Source: Letharia columbiana (lineage: Eukaryota > Ascomycota > Lecanoromycetes > Lecanorales > Parmeliaceae). From it: 64,000 nt of DNA. Each line of letters opens with the position of its first letter. Within the stretch, counting starts at the first letter, position 1. The notes beneath the pieces were generated by a model that saw nothing but the letters and a program-made list of their open reading frames with translations, was not told the origin of the DNA and searched no databases. The stretch covers positions 372,001 through 436,000 of the forward strand of contig NW_023501067.1 of assembly GCF_014066305.1 (NCBI RefSeq). Reading direction: 5' to 3'. Below, piece after piece: positions 13,035 through 25,327 of the stretch. The position numbers and the translations under genes were made by a program.

Positions 13035-13702
13035 ATTGTCCCAGTGTGACTAGTTAAATAGTCGGTAAAAGGCAAACGATGGGAAAGATTGTGCGCTTAT
13101 ATCTTTCGGATGCGGTATGGCCAAGGCTAGTTGTGTGTCGCGCGTGTCACTGGAAGGGAGGTGTGAAAGCAAGCTTGGGTATGAGTAGAAAAGGACAGGA
13201 GTTCAGAAAGTGGCAGATGCCACGGACACCGCTGGATATATATTATTAACCAGTAGCAAGGGATCAGCGAGGCTATGTGACACAGCTGTAGGTTTGAAAC
13301 GTGGTGGAAATGGAAATGGAAATGGAAAGGTGGTGGGGAAACGAATGGCCGAATGGTAGGGCTGAGCAGGGGTCCGACGCTGTTCTGGTTCAGCCCAAAA
13401 AGGCGCACTAGTCACAGCGGGTCCCGAATCCCGATCGCGCTGTCCAACACCTTTCTAGCTTAAAGTACCTTAGCTTATACCCGTCACTTTTCCAACCTTG
13501 AATGCCTTCAGCTCCTCTTCAGCTTCTGACTCCTGACTCCTGACTCTTGACTTCTAACCCCTGAAAAGAATAAGAGATGCTAATCATGTCCAGGATGTTG
13601 CTTGTTCAAAAAGATTAGCCCGCTCCAATCAAAACCCATAACTTACTTATTTGTGCAGATCTAGAGAACAAAACTTGCATTGGCCTGAAAAGCTATTCAA
13701 AT
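13035..13702. other. slt2 upstream region
   Basis: No gene seen. It contains a short GGAAAT hexanucleotide run near 13309-13327 and pyrimidine-rich stretches on the minus strand, as often found upstream of fungal start sites. Confidence 0.5.
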
Positions 13703-15016
13703 TTACTGAAAAATAGCCTCTTCCTCGCCGAAAATGTCAATATATTCTCCTGCCATGGTCCCGTCCAATAACCTTCCAACATCCAGTCCGATCCTCTTCC
13801 CAAACTCCACACCATTCTTGACCGCCTGAATCGCGTCCTCCTTTCCAATATCGTGCTCGTTCAACACTTTCACTAGGTCGCCGGCTAGGTCCATTCGAGA
13901 ATCCTTCCAGATGAAGCACGGAACTTGCGAGGGACTTATAATCTCTGCGCGCCATTGTGGCATCACCGACTCGAGGATGAGTCCTGTCACCACCTTTGAC
14001 ATCCACTTCTTCACTGCTTGAGGCTTCAGGTGCTCCCCAGGACTATTGTAATACTGCCATGACCAGAGCCTCACCACATGCTGGAGTGTGTGGTAAATTT
14101 TCTCAATCACAATGTTGAGAATTGATCGAATCTCTGCTTGTATGCTACCTGGTTGTTCGTTGACAAGCTGAGATCGTGCCTCCCATGGCAGTATAAGCGC
14201 ATCGACCAGTGGCCTGTACTCGGTCCGCTCCTTCTCCTCCACGATGCCCGGTCGTCCGAAACTAAGACTTCTCAGGCATATCGCAGTCCGTCTCGCTATC
14301 TTCGTCTTTGTGTATGACTCGGTCGCATTGATATCCACATCCACACGGTCTTGCATGTCTTGGAGGAACATGACATTCCGCACGCCGGTGAACTCGTTGT
14401 TGTCGATCATTCGCAGGATTTCGAGGAGCTGCTCGTCGTACGCCCAGCCATGCGCTCCAGGGTCGTGGCAATAGTTCTCTGAGATGATGGCATCCTTTAA
14501 GTGTTGTGCTTGTGCCGAAGTCCTATATTTGCTGTCTCCAAAGAGCCACTTCCATTCTCCGAATTGCTCGATCTCTATACCGCGGAAGATTGCGGTTTGA
14601 TTCGCTTTGAAGATGCTTTGGTTGATTGCGCTACTATTGATCAATTCGGAAATGTTCCGCAGGTGGATGTGTTGCATCAACTTCAAGACCAAATCGGAAG
14701 GCAGCTTTTCGAAAGGGGAAGGGCGCTGCTTCTGTTTCTTCCGTCGCTGATGGTTTGCCTTATGATCCTTTTTCATCTTTCTCATTGTCCAAGCCATCCT
14801 CCTTATTTCAAGATCTCGTGCAAGCTGTCTCTTTTGGTGTTCGGTCTGCATGAATCGCTTCGGCTGGGGCCCGTATGGATCTTCTCCATCGGAATCGCGC
14901 ACGCTGGCGGCATTTGCCGCTTGGAAAATGTCGTGGGATGTCCAAATTGAGGGCTCGGCAACTGGTGTCTCTGTCGAGGACTCCCTATCTATGAAGTCAC
15001 GCAGACGCAGTGCCAT
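13703..15016 (-). CDS. F-box-type protein of unknown substrate
   Basis: Single-exon gene of 437 aa starting at the ATG of MALRLRDFIDRE. After a charged, Lys/Arg-rich region (about residues 65-98), residues about 100-145 read FEKLPSDLVLKLMQHIHLRN followed by an isoleucine/serine-rich helix and IFRGIEIEQFGEW. This is the F-box pattern seen in many large fungal families: LP-x-D/E-L-hydrophobic start, then a second helix. Such proteins normally bring substrates to an SCF ubiquitin ligase through Skp1. The C-terminal 290 residues show no repeat I recognise. Upstream on the same strand another open frame (15411-14989) overlaps the start; no domain supports it. Family confidence is moderate; the substrate is unknown. 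Confidence 0.75.
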   Translation of the reverse strand: MALRLRDFIDRESSTETPVAEPSIWTSHDIFQAANAASVRDSDGEDPYGPQPKRFMQTEHQKRQLARDLEIRRMAWTMRKMKKDHKANHQRRKKQKQRPSPFEKLPSDLVLKLMQHIHLRNISELINSSAINQSIFKANQTAIFRGIEIEQFGEWKWLFGDSKYRTSAQAQHLKDAIISENYCHDPGAHGWAYDEQLLEILRMIDNNEFTGVRNVMFLQDMQDRVDVDINATESYTKTKIARRTAICLRSLSFGRPGIVEEKERTEYRPLVDALILPWEARSQLVNEQPGSIQAEIRSILNIVIEKIYHTLQHVVRLWSWQYYNSPGEHLKPQAVKKWMSKVVTGLILESVMPQWRAEIISPSQVPCFIWKDSRMDLAGDLVKVLNEHDIGKEDAIQAVKNGVEFGKRIGLDVGRLLDGTMAGEYIDIFGEEEAIFQ

Positions 15017-18000
15017 CGCTGCGATATGCTAAGAGCAAGGCGAAGTAGTATGTTTGCTACACAAGAGGTCAGGTCTTGGATCTCAAAATCGTGTGAGCAG
15101 ACGTTTGGGATGAAGAGCCTTACTTGAAATAAGTCAAGTACCTTACTGGTGAAGTGTTGAGTCAACGCCTTGGTGATGAGGTAGTCCGGTTGTGTGATGA
15201 TCTCAAAGAGCTTGGGTCGATAAGTGTCGTTGAGGAAATTTGGCGATGGCTGAGGTAGCTGACGAGATTTAGTATTCTTGAGTCGAAACCTCTCCATGTG
15301 TGCGTACACTTTTTTTATATATCCTGATCGCGTAAGTAATCGAGATAGACTTACTGTTGTGGTGAGAAGCTTTTTCAGTGTTTGGGAAAAGCTCTGAAGT
15401 AATGGCGACAATGCTCAACGTGGGATCTATGCTGATGAATGATGATTGCTAACAGGAAGCTAGAGAAGAAGATGCTGGTGAAGATGTGCGGTGAATGCTA
15501 TCTTGTCTCAAGTAAGGATCTCTGTTGTATTTGGCGAGAATTGTGAAGGTCTCTTATTGTGCAGAAGAAATGATATTTCCCGTCCCCTCATATGCTATGT
15601 ACACTTTAGAAATATTCGACTTTTTCTTCTGACTCAGATAACCTTCTCATCCCAATTCTCTCCAAAAATTCATTTTATTGCATTTCTTTGAGTATTGGCC
15701 TAAATGGGTCAAGTACGAAGCCAAGCATGCCAAGGACCTCAATTCCCTCTTCGAAACAAAGGGAATGGATTCAACTTTGAGTCGCATATGGAGCAATTCG
15801 CTCATGTTGGACCGGAAATCCGGAGTTCTGGCCTAAGAACCTCCCAGCCTGGCCCCAGCAGTGGACTAGATATGCTTCGAGAAAGCAAATGGCTAATGTT
15901 CAGTATACCGTTCTCGGGAAATGCGCGCACGGGTATGATGCCCAGCAGTCCGAATAATACAGACCCCTTTTCCCCTTACCTCCGGATGGAAGAGCAGGAC
16001 GATCCTTCATACTCGGGTCAATGGACACGCTCCAAACCGCACACCCTCCGTCCCATTTTCTGAGGGAAGGCACGATGAACATCATCACGCTCACCGCCTA
16101 CACCACTAGCAGCGGCCCTAGAAACATGACATCTAACAACCCCGTCCTTCCCATTACCACGGGGATAGATTTCCGGAAATGTAATCGCAGCAACACTCGT
16201 CGCCGCCTTCCTCGCATATCCCCTATTACTTTGGTGCAGGAGCTGCTTGTGGAGTCTATTAAATGCCTGCGATTGCGCGTGTAAAACCTGTCCCGCTCCT
16301 TGGAGAGTTGTAATGGTCTGATGGCCGGGGGTGAATGGTTTTAGGTAGTATAGATGGGACTGGCTAGATGATAGAAGTGAAGAATCTTACCATTGTACGT
16401 TCACTGATGTGAAAGTGTGGACCCCAAGAAAAAGAACTCACCCTCAGTTCTGATGTTCATTGTCCACGAACACTGTGCATTCATTTCACTCTCGATATCA
16501 TCTTGATAAGGGTGTCTCTGGCACTATGGATAGTTACTTCCAGTTAGACTAGTCTCAACCAAGATCTCTTCCACCTCAAGTCTAAACTTCTTTTCTTGCA
16601 TTAGCTCAAGGACATATCACCCCTGTAGCCGAAAACCCTTCAAGCGTAGTGAATTCAATCTCCAATAGCTGCTCCTCCCATCGCAAATCACCACTCCATC
16701 TCTCCCACTTGCAAAAGATGCCGGACTTCTCTTTCCTGTCATTGAGGCCGCGTTGTACTAGTACATTGGTAGCATGAGTGGTGTGTTAAGACGCTGGTGA
16801 CATCGATAAGGGGCTATGGAAGGTATAGCTTAATCCGAGTGAGAGAATGTAGATGCGTGGGGTTCCGGGGTGAAGAGGGAAGGGGAGGATGGTCTCCATG
16901 CGATGAGTGAAAGAGTCTCGCCCTTATCATGTTGGATGAAAGTCGCCGACTACATTTCAGCGTCGGCGAATGGAGAATTTGGAATCGGGGACTCTTTAGA
17001 AAGAGCACGGGGCGGCCGGTCGAATGCAGCGTGTGAAGTGGAGAAGTACGATATAGGTATGGATGAGGTTGGGAAGGCGCAGGAGAGGTACTAGTACGAG
17101 ATGGCTCTAAGGAAGATCAGGGCGAGTCTTGCACGTGAACAACATCGAAAAGGGCCGGCTGTACAGAAGTAATGATTCATGTTTGGCCATTGTTCAGCCA
17201 ATTCGTTGTCGTCCCTGCCGAAATATGTGCACCGTTCGCTTGAGACTCCTATCCGATGCAAATAGACCTTGACAAGTGAATGGTCCACTCTTTTGCTCCG
17301 GTGCACTACGCTCTACTGTCCATCCATCTCAAAGCGCATCCCAGTTCTTGTAGTATCCTACAAGCTACTATATTGCCTCAACTGGACAAAGACTAGAGAA
17401 AAGGAGCCTCCGACTTGGAGGATTTACGACTGTGCAACGCTTGCCTAATTAAGTCACAACAACGCACAACGTGATGGCAACGATCAACGGAATCTCCAGG
17501 GCTTTCTCCACTCGGAGTAATTGGCTTGCTATCATTCATTGCGGCGTGACAGCTCCGGCGTATTACGCCAAGGCAGTGCGAATGGTCAACGACATGAACG
17601 ACTCTCTCGCCATGCCTGGGACGAAAGGAGCAAGGCCCGAGAAGGGCTGAGAGGATTGAGCTAGCATCGCTACTGTATGCAAGTAATGCGTCTGTGGGGA
17701 AATGATATCATAGAATTACCTTACTTGCTGCAATTCAAAATTCCAGCCCCTTTTGTGAGATTCCCGCTGATCTCACCGCACCCCAACTCCTCCCGCATAA
17801 CTAAGGCTGCACTCAAACAACCGGCAACATCGCCACGGCACTCTCCATATCGTCTCTCCCAATATATCGAAGCTAATGCTCTCGTAAGATACGCTCACGC
17901 TGCGTATATATGGGGTGATCGACCACGGTGATTTTGTCAGGGTTCACGTATGATAACACAGATATACGCTCAATGGACGAGAAGACCCTATCAGGTACCC

Positions 18001-19123
18001 CGCCATGTACACGCAAGCCGGCGCAAGGGTCTGTAGGACCCTACAGGTCTGGTTGATCGGGGCTACGTTCCACACTCTGCTAGCAGTTCTCGGAGCCATC
18101 ATAGAGACGGAAACAGGCAACTTGAGACTGACACAGTACTTCGAACATAGTTTCATTACGTGTTCGAGGGCCGATCCCCTCGCGCTCATGTCGTTCCCGT
18201 CAGCTGGCCAGATGGGTGCTTGGATGTTGACAACCTCGTCCAATTCGTCTCGAATGCCGTCTTCGATACGTGTCCTCGGACGGTGCGTCAAGAGGCCATA
18301 AGTAGCACGTATATGATGACTGTCGGCGCGGCCTATCACTTCATGAATCTCCCTAGGAGCTCTGCCATGGCCCGCGGAAATCGCGAAAACATCATATCTC
18401 ATGGCGCGCGAAGTTTGGCAGTGGGCCTTGTCAAGAGATCGTTCAGAAGTACTGGAAAATCTCCAGATTGGTTCTGTGGTAGATGTCTTTCAAGGGGTTG
18501 TGGTCGAAGTAGGTTTGCTTGTCGTTGGGATAGTCGAGATAAGAGGATAGCTGGGCGGTGTTGTTGTCAACTTGGAGTGGATTAGCGAAGATACTGAGCA
18601 GGGAGGCCTTCCAAGATAGGATAAGCAAAAAGAGATACACGTTGGCTGAGTTGTTGCACAAGAGTCTCAAGTCTGTTGGCAGGAAAATGAGGTCGAATGA
18701 TCGATAAGGATACAACGGGCGCGAATACAATGCATGAGCGCAAATACCTCTGTGAGACGCGATCATTCTCCTCCTCGAATGTGTGTACAGGGGTTAGCTA
18801 AATCCTATGGCATAAGTTCGTAACTCAGTCAGAATTTTCCCAATGTTACTGGGTACTAGCTAGCCAACATAAGCCAACACTCGGATGCGCCAGCAAAAAG
18901 TATCAAGGTAAACGCAGACTTTAACGAGGAATCCGAAGTACCAGAGAACATAAAGTAAAGTATTTCTACCCTCATGTGTCTGCAATATTCCAACTTTTCT
19001 ACTGAAATTGTAGGTCATGTCTGCGCCATCCTCAGCTCCTCTTCTGCGATTCCCTTCTAGTCCATTGAGGTCTCCCCTTGCGAGGAATCTAAGCCTTGCA
19101 GAGGCCACTTCTCTACCTGTTCT
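15017..19123. other. 4.1-kb stretch without a confident gene
   Basis: Several open frames of 60-150 codons occur on both strands and overlap each other (for example 15704-16063 plus, 18160-18585 plus, 17944-18402 minus). None shows a domain, signal peptide with ATG, or consistent splice model. A minus-strand frame at about 16345-16020 is open for about 108 codons and has a protein-like run (VLHAQSQAFNRLHKQLL). It is noted as a finding. Confidence 0.4.
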
Positions 19124-20314
19124 TTATTCTCCGGGAAATCCGTTTCTCAGGTTCTCGTATTTCGACTCCGGATATGTCAATGTGTTGTTACTATGATCCA
19201 TGTGCTCTCTTCCGAATACCGAATTCACCGCTCCGATCAAGCTTTCTGCGCCAGCCTTATCCCCGCTACTCTCCCACCACATTGCACCTCCAAGCCCCTG
19301 CTCCTTGACGAAGCCAGCCTTGTACTCAGCCATCTGCCTCGTATCATAGCTCACCATAAGCTTCTTCTCCGAATCATAGCTCCAACTCGCGCCTATTGCA
19401 CGATCGATCTCTTCACGTGCACTGGGGTGAGGCAATGCTTTGTAGTCCCAAACGCCTTGCTCCCAGCTACCCTCTCCTGTGCCAGAGGAGGGCCTGCCAG
19501 GACCATCCGTCGAGGTGAAAGCTCGGCCGTAAAGCGGCATGCCCACAACCATCTTCGACTTGTCAATTCCTTGATTTACATAGTAGTCGAGCGCTCCCGA
19601 AGTCGAAAATGGCGTACTCGCGGGGTCGTTCTTGCTCGGGAAAAGATTGGCTTGGTGTCCAGCATTTTTGTCCCACGAACCAGCGTAGTCGTACGCCATC
19701 AAGTTCCAAAAATCGAGATACTGGTCCATGGCTCTGAGATGCATCTTCTCATAGTTTTGAGGACCAGCTGGACAAGCTATGGTGAGCAGATACTTGCCTT
19801 CCTCGTGACTTGACCTGCCCGAGTCAAGAGCGGCTCGAGTCTCTTTGAGTAAGTGGACAAAGTCTTGTGCTTCGCTATCGCTTTTGGGATATTCCCAATC
19901 AATGTCTAGCCCATCGAATCCTAGATCCTTGACTAATTGCACCGCAGACTTGGCAAACGTCGCTCTTCCTGCTACAGTGGAAGCTGGCTGCGCGAAATTA
20001 GAGGAGTATGTCCATCCGCCAATTGAGAGAAGGACCTTAAGATGTCGATTTCTCTTCTTTAGTAGAAAGAGCTGTTTGATGCAGCCATAGACGTTTGTCC
20101 CAGAATCATTCCAAGAATCGCCTGGATAGCGCTTGTCTGTGTCTGACCAAGTATCAGTGAGATAGACTTCACCGCTATCGGGCCGGACGTTCGCAAACGC
20201 GTAGAGAATGTGAGTGAGCTTGTCAGCTGGGAGGTCTTGTGGGTTGTGACATCGTCCATAGATGGCCCAATTCACAAAGTATGCAACGGCTTTGTACCCA
20301 TTTTGGCCTTCCAT
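19124..20314 (-). CDS. GH18 chitinase
   Basis: Family 18 chitinase hydrolysing beta-1,4 links of chitin by substrate-assisted catalysis. From the ATG at 20314 it is 396 aa, the size of the GH18 catalytic domain. Visible motifs are LLSIGGW (residues 95-101), the DxxDxDxE signature FDGLDIDWE with catalytic Glu141, and the later barrel segments [25 protein letters not shown] and [11 protein letters not shown]. These resemble the fungal subgroup A (Chit42-like) enzymes. No signal peptide follows this ATG. The frame remains open upstream to 20488 and encodes a hydrophobic helix, but without an ATG in frame (see findings). The enzyme may thus be membrane anchored, or intracellular if the start here is right. 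Confidence 0.93.
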   Translation of the reverse strand: MEGQNGYKAVAYFVNWAIYGRCHNPQDLPADKLTHILYAFANVRPDSGEVYLTDTWSDTDKRYPGDSWNDSGTNVYGCIKQLFLLKKRNRHLKVLLSIGGWTYSSNFAQPASTVAGRATFAKSAVQLVKDLGFDGLDIDWEYPKSDSEAQDFVHLLKETRAALDSGRSSHEEGKYLLTIACPAGPQNYEKMHLRAMDQYLDFWNLMAYDYAGSWDKNAGHQANLFPSKNDPASTPFSTSGALDYYVNQGIDKSKMVVGMPLYGRAFTSTDGPGRPSSGTGEGSWEQGVWDYKALPHPSAREEIDRAIGASWSYDSEKKLMVSYDTRQMAEYKAGFVKEQGLGGAMWWESSGDKAGAESLIGAVNSVFGREHMDHSNNTLTYPESKYENLRNGFPGE

Positions 20315-20552
20315 ACTGGCTGCAAGGTAATTGGGACTAGCCTTTGGCTCAGCGCTTAGGTCGAATATTTCTTTGAACTGAGGGAGCAGATACTTTGTGA
20401 ATAGCAGAGGAACAGTGACTAGGCCGAAGCCAAAGCATAGATAGATAGCGAACAGTCGAGCCAGGATGACGGGGACGAAGGATTGAGATCAGGCTCAGAG
20501 GGTTGTTGGTAAAGATGCTAATTTCGGCATTTCGGCCGCCGAGGCTTGGCAT
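20315..20552 (-). other. upstream open frame with membrane helix, out of frame with its ATG
   Basis: The chitinase frame runs open to a TGA at 20491-20489. The 58 extra codons include [20 protein letters not shown] and a second hydrophobic run. An ATG at 20552 opens a frame (MPSLGGRNAEISIFTNN) that is one base off. A single-base shift near 20480 would join them into a type II membrane anchor ahead of the chitinase domain. No GT-AG intron is available to do this. Confidence 0.5.
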
Positions 20553-21768
20553 ATATACGTTTGACCATTACACTGGTCATGCAAGCACTTTTTCAACATC
20601 TACTTTCTCATCAATCTGATAAATAGAAACGTAGGGGGTACTATTCAAAAATACCACTATTAACTTAAGTTCCTTGAGACTACACTACCGTCCCATTGTC
20701 GATTCAGAGACTTGTATAAACCGAGCGAAGACAAGGCCTAGCCGCCATTCCCGGCCCATGCACATGGCACCCATGAGAAGATCTTGAAGAAAGCAGCCAG
20801 CACTAAAGTCCTTGCACCATGCCTATAACCCTACCTATGTCCTGTCTTGGTCCGTATACCACCTCTGCTTGTACAGCCATATCACAGCCAAAGTCATTGT
20901 GTTGATGATGCACGATTGGGTGTAGACGGAATGGAAATATTTTTTTCTTCGGCCAAAATGTGTTCAGAAAGAGGCGACGGTAGATGCCCATAGAAAAACT
21001 CGCTAAAGGTACTAGAAAGGCATGTTTGCCAAATTTACCTGGCTCACCGATGCCCGCTTTCTTGGCCTCTCGCAGTCAACTGGGGACCGGTCGCAGTCGC
21101 ATACGAATAGAGCTGAAACTTGCTCTTTATCTGATAGACTGAACACCACCGCGCTTGAAAACGTGCAGCAGCTGGTGACAGAGTAAATCGTGAAGCGTTA
21201 GCAATATTTTTCTTCGTCCCCGCCGACGAGATCGATCATGCTCATGCGATGTCTGATTATAATATGAACACTACGATTCTTGCGGAGCTTAATGTTTGGC
21301 TCGTCAACTGTTGAGTCCGCAGAGACTAGTCGAGATGGCTATTGCTCGCTGGAATCAGTACGAGGCGTTGCTGATCGTGTGTTGCGGCTCTACCAGTGGA
21401 AGAACCATTGGTCGAGCGTGCTCGGATCATGTGCAGAGGGTGACACTATATGCTCTCGTACGACCAAGGAACCTTTTGTTTTCAGCTGTTTAAAGACATG
21501 TCAATGCGTGTCTTGGATGAGCCGTCATGAAAAGGACTGAGTAAGTCGAAGACAGCGCGCCTTTTCCCGTATCTATTGTAAAACGCTGAAATTGCGGAAT
21601 GGAGATTATCGAGGGAAGCCCATCTTGTGCTTTTTCCTTTGCGCGAATCTATAGCATGTGCAACTTTCGACCTCGGCTGAGCTATAAACCTAAGAACCTC
21701 CGATCAGAACCCTTAGCCTTGCTCCCTCCTCCGAGTGTGGGTGGGGTTCAGGCTAGCTCTACTCATAT
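20553..21768. other. stretch without recognisable gene
   Basis: Short open frames only. The right part (about 21200-21768) could hold the eroded NB-ARC portion of the NLR remnant, but I cannot identify a P-loop or other motif. Confidence 0.35.
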
Positions 21769-22560
21769 TTGCAAGCATCTTCACTGATCAGCGCTGGAGA
21801 TGATGGAGCAGGGTACGAATTGCACCGACTGGTGCAGCTAGCGACCCGAAAATGGCTAGACATGCAAGGTGTGACATCAAAGTGGGAAGAAAAAGCATTG
21901 TCAGTTGTTGCAGACATGTTTCCGACCGGTGCATTCGAAAACTGGACGACATGTGAATCTCTCCTGCCTCACGCACAAAAGGTTATTCAGTACGGAGACG
22001 CAAAGGGAATATGTACAGCAAGGTATTTGAACCTTTTGTCGAACGAGGCTCACTTTGATTGCTGCAAGGGCGGTATGAGATGGCTTGCTTCCGGATTTCA
22101 GCTGCTGTTGATGTACGAAAGAAAATCCTTGGATCGGATGGGGTCAAAGGACGCTGGGAGGAAGCAGAAAAGCTACACGTAAAAGTATTGGAGGCGAGAA
22201 GAGGAATCGTGAAAGCAGAGCATTCAAACACACTGGACAGCACAAAAAACCTGGCAATAGTATATAAGAAACAAGGACAGTGGAAGAAGGCAGAGAAGCT
22301 GCATTTGCCAGTATCAAAGGCTAGTAAAAGAGTGCCTGGAGAAGAGGATCCAGATATATTAGGCAGCATGGAAAACTTGGCAAAACGAAGTCGATGGAAG
22401 GAGGCGGAGGAGCTGCTTATGCAAGCGTTAGAGGCGAGGAAAAGAGTGCAGGGAGCACAGCCAAGCCATTGCATTGATACAAAACGTTGTTGATTTACGC
22501 AAAAGGATTATCGGTGCAAATCATCACAAGAGCGGCCTTTTATTTGCAAGACTGGTTAAA
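21769..22560 (+). pseudogene. NB-ARC/TPR (NLR-like) gene remnant
   Basis: The first stretch contains ELHRLVQLATRKWLDMQG and ENWTTCESLLPHAQKV. These are typical of the region between the NB-ARC module and the kinesin-light-chain-type TPRs in fungal NLR-like proteins. Frame +1 ends near 22182. From about 22059 another frame continues with RYEMACFRISAAVDVRKKIL and TPR units such as GRWEEAEKLHVKVLEARR, GQWKKAEKLHLPVSKASKR and SRWKEAEELLMQALEARKR. A third frame carries on with VVDLRKRIIGANHHKS after about 22474. The family normally has many more repeats and an N-terminal effector plus nucleotide-binding domain; neither is recognisable upstream. Two frame breaks, missing N-terminus and short repeat array mark it as a decayed copy. 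Confidence 0.75.
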
Positions 22561-25327
22561 TACTTGATGTCCAGTCCGATATATAGACAGTTCTATTTCT
22601 ACCGCTCACGTCATTGCAACTGTTCTAAGCTGGTCTCTCGGCAAGATAACCACGATCTCTCTCGGTGCACAGCCGAAACCGTACTGCGCGACTGACAAAG
22701 CCTCTTGCTATGGCCCAATAGTTGCCCACGCACACAGTGCATCTCTCTCGCGGCAAAGGTACTTCAAGCACCTCTAGACATTGAACTCTGCACTCTCATT
22801 ACTAGCTATTGAAACTTGTAACATTCGTCACGGCACAGGCGAGCAGACTTTAGAGGATCTACCAAGTCAGAAGACGAGACTTTGCTAGAGCTGTTCTCCA
22901 ACGCTTAATCATTTTGAGCTCGGGTTCTAGAATTTTAGATAGTATAGATGTGTCGTCGTCTCTCCTGCGCTGTTACATTCAGAACATATGCTAGCTAAAA
23001 TTCAACAACAGTGGCAGTTCAAGACGCCATCCTTCGCCAAGGCGTCAACCCATCATTCAGAAAGAGGGTCAAGCTGCTACGCCGTGAACTGCTCTGATAT
23101 GGTCTATCCAGAACTTGCGACGAAGATGCGGCATCCGCCCGAGATCTCTATATTGATTGCATTGGCTTTAAAAATTAACGTCTTGGCAGCACAAGAAGAC
23201 GAAAAGCATGCGTCTTTCGAGTCACCCCACCCTAAAAGAATGTTCGGATACAAGATATTCATAAGAGCGCGCCATCGCCCTTGAGCCCTGTCGCATAGCT
23301 CTGCTCAGACGGCCTCGGAGATACCTTCTGCCCAGGCCATAACCGTCCACCACTCTCGAGCGTCAACAATCTGCAGCCATCAGATGTGCTTGGGACGGAG
23401 TCCGAGAGATCGGTGGCATGAAGCATTGAGTACCCCAGATAGTCACACCACCGTGTGAAATCGGAATGAGAAAATGCTTGAGATGTAGAAGAGACGCAAA
23501 CAGCGCCTTCAACAAGGATGATGATACAGGTGGAAATGTAATGATGGTGTGGTCGCAAGAAGATCGTCGACTTCTCGACCTGAAAAATTCCCTGGCATCG
23601 CACCCAAAGTCGGAGATGCTAGAACCTCAACAGGGCTGATAAAGTACTTGTCATATCAGGCAGTTCAGAAGCTTAAAAGTACAAAAGAATCGCTTTATCT
23701 TAGGAACATGTCGGATATGTTGTACTTCCCAGTGTATTGTGATTGCTATCTTAAACACCTTCCAAAAAAGTTGTCCCTCACTCAAACCCAACAAATTTTC
23801 GTATGTCGGTGCTGCTGTTTGGATGGCGTACCCTCTGGAAAACGCATCATCGCCTCTCTCGCTTGTGAGAGAGTATCATTGGTAGTGCCATCCTGGTGGG
23901 AATAGAACCTACTACCCGCCGCCGCTGAAAGAGAAGACCAATCGTCAGCCTACAATCGAGTAGCTATGTGGAGATAAGTTTCAACGGTGGCATACGCTTT
24001 TGGGAGGTTGAGAGTCCACCACGTGCCGTCAGCGCGTGGTCAGTGTCTTGAAAGGAGTGAAGCGGACACGGTCGCTGGTGAGTGGCAGCTGCATGAGACC
24101 ATCAGTGCCGCACTTCTGACTTGATCATCTTGGGGCTAAGCTCGAGCTTACGGCCGCATGAGACTGGCCGTGGTTGGCTCTCTTGACTAACCCATTTGCA
24201 GCATTCGGAGTCAGAGGGGTAGCGCTGGCCTGAAATGCAACCAGAAGGGCCACTCGGAGAGTGCTGATAAGGCGGAGTGTGTAAGAAGTCTCCTTTCTGT
24301 ATTTCCAGCCTAATCTGCAGAAAGGGGATCCGAATGCTTTAGATGAATAAGGGTGTTGGAGGAGTTCTCCTGCTGTATTTTGAGACAATTTCGCAGAATA
24401 TGAAGTCGACAGCATCAATAGCCAAAGATGCGAGAATTTTTCTTCGATCGATCTGAGAGGTGATACTTGCATCACTTTGAGGGCTATATATGTATCGAAA
24501 AGAGGTGTACACATATGAGGTCGATAGCTTTTTGGATGATGAATTCCATTTGTAGGTCGAAGTGACGAGCAAGCCGAACGATACAATAGATACAGCCTTC
24601 AAGGATGACCATCGTGATATCCCGTCTTGAATATGCTCACCACGCTCCCTTGACTCTAGCCTAGGTCTTCTGGCCCCCTAAGAAACCTATGACAGAATCC
24701 ATTGAAATTACCACTACGAACTCATCCAGCGGATATCTGAACGTGCTTTTGTGTAGCTTTACATCTTGTTATGCGGCAAAGAAAGCCTACAACAGTTTCT
24801 TGGCTTCCTGAAGACCGGCTCCCCCTCATCCACCACTATCATGTCGCAATTTTAGCTCAATCACCGCATTCAGGATTTAAGGATTGCTGGCATGAAATAT
24901 CGCAAGCTTTGCTGGTTTCGTATCATCGTTGCATTGTTGCTCGGTGTAAGTGCAGCTGAGAGGCAGTTTTGGTCGAATCATCCATCCGCAGTCAGGATCG
25001 AAAAATGGCCAGGATGACACGGTGCACGGTTTGCTGATAGTTCTTTGAACGAATCGCAACGGTGCATATGACGAAGACTGCCGTGTGGTCACTGGTAGGT
25101 AGCCCCTTACGATCCCTCGTCTACTCTAATCCGGCCCGCATGCCGCTGTCACACCGGACTTTACCGTATTGAGTACAGTAGTCCGAGCCGCTTTTTGGCA
25201 GACATCGGCCAACATCGCGCAATTTCACTACAGTGGAGAGCGGGCGGAGCCCAATTAATTGCAAGACCAACATCTTCCTTTTCAACAAACACACCGACGT
25301 GATGAACCTCTGCCGTACAGCAACCCT
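22561..25327. other. 2.8-kb stretch without a confident gene
   Basis: Overlapping open frames up to about 150 codons are present, but none has an ATG plus domain or clear splice pattern. A minus-strand signal-peptide-like segment at about 24275-24190 was examined and rejected for lack of a start. Confidence 0.4.

Noticed and set aside
14989..15411. 140-codon minus-strand frame overlapping the F-box gene start.
   Set aside because: It overlaps the start of the better-supported gene in another frame and shows no domain.
23259..23905. Overlapping plus and minus frames of about 115 codons.
   Set aside because: The plus frame starts at GTG, composition is not protein-like and no motif is present.
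24190..24330. Minus-strand signal-peptide-like segment VALLVAFQASATPLTPNAAN followed by a Kex2-like KR, possibly a small secreted effector.
   Set aside because: No ATG opens the frame. The upstream hydrophobic frame begins with TTG and is not joined by a plausible intron.
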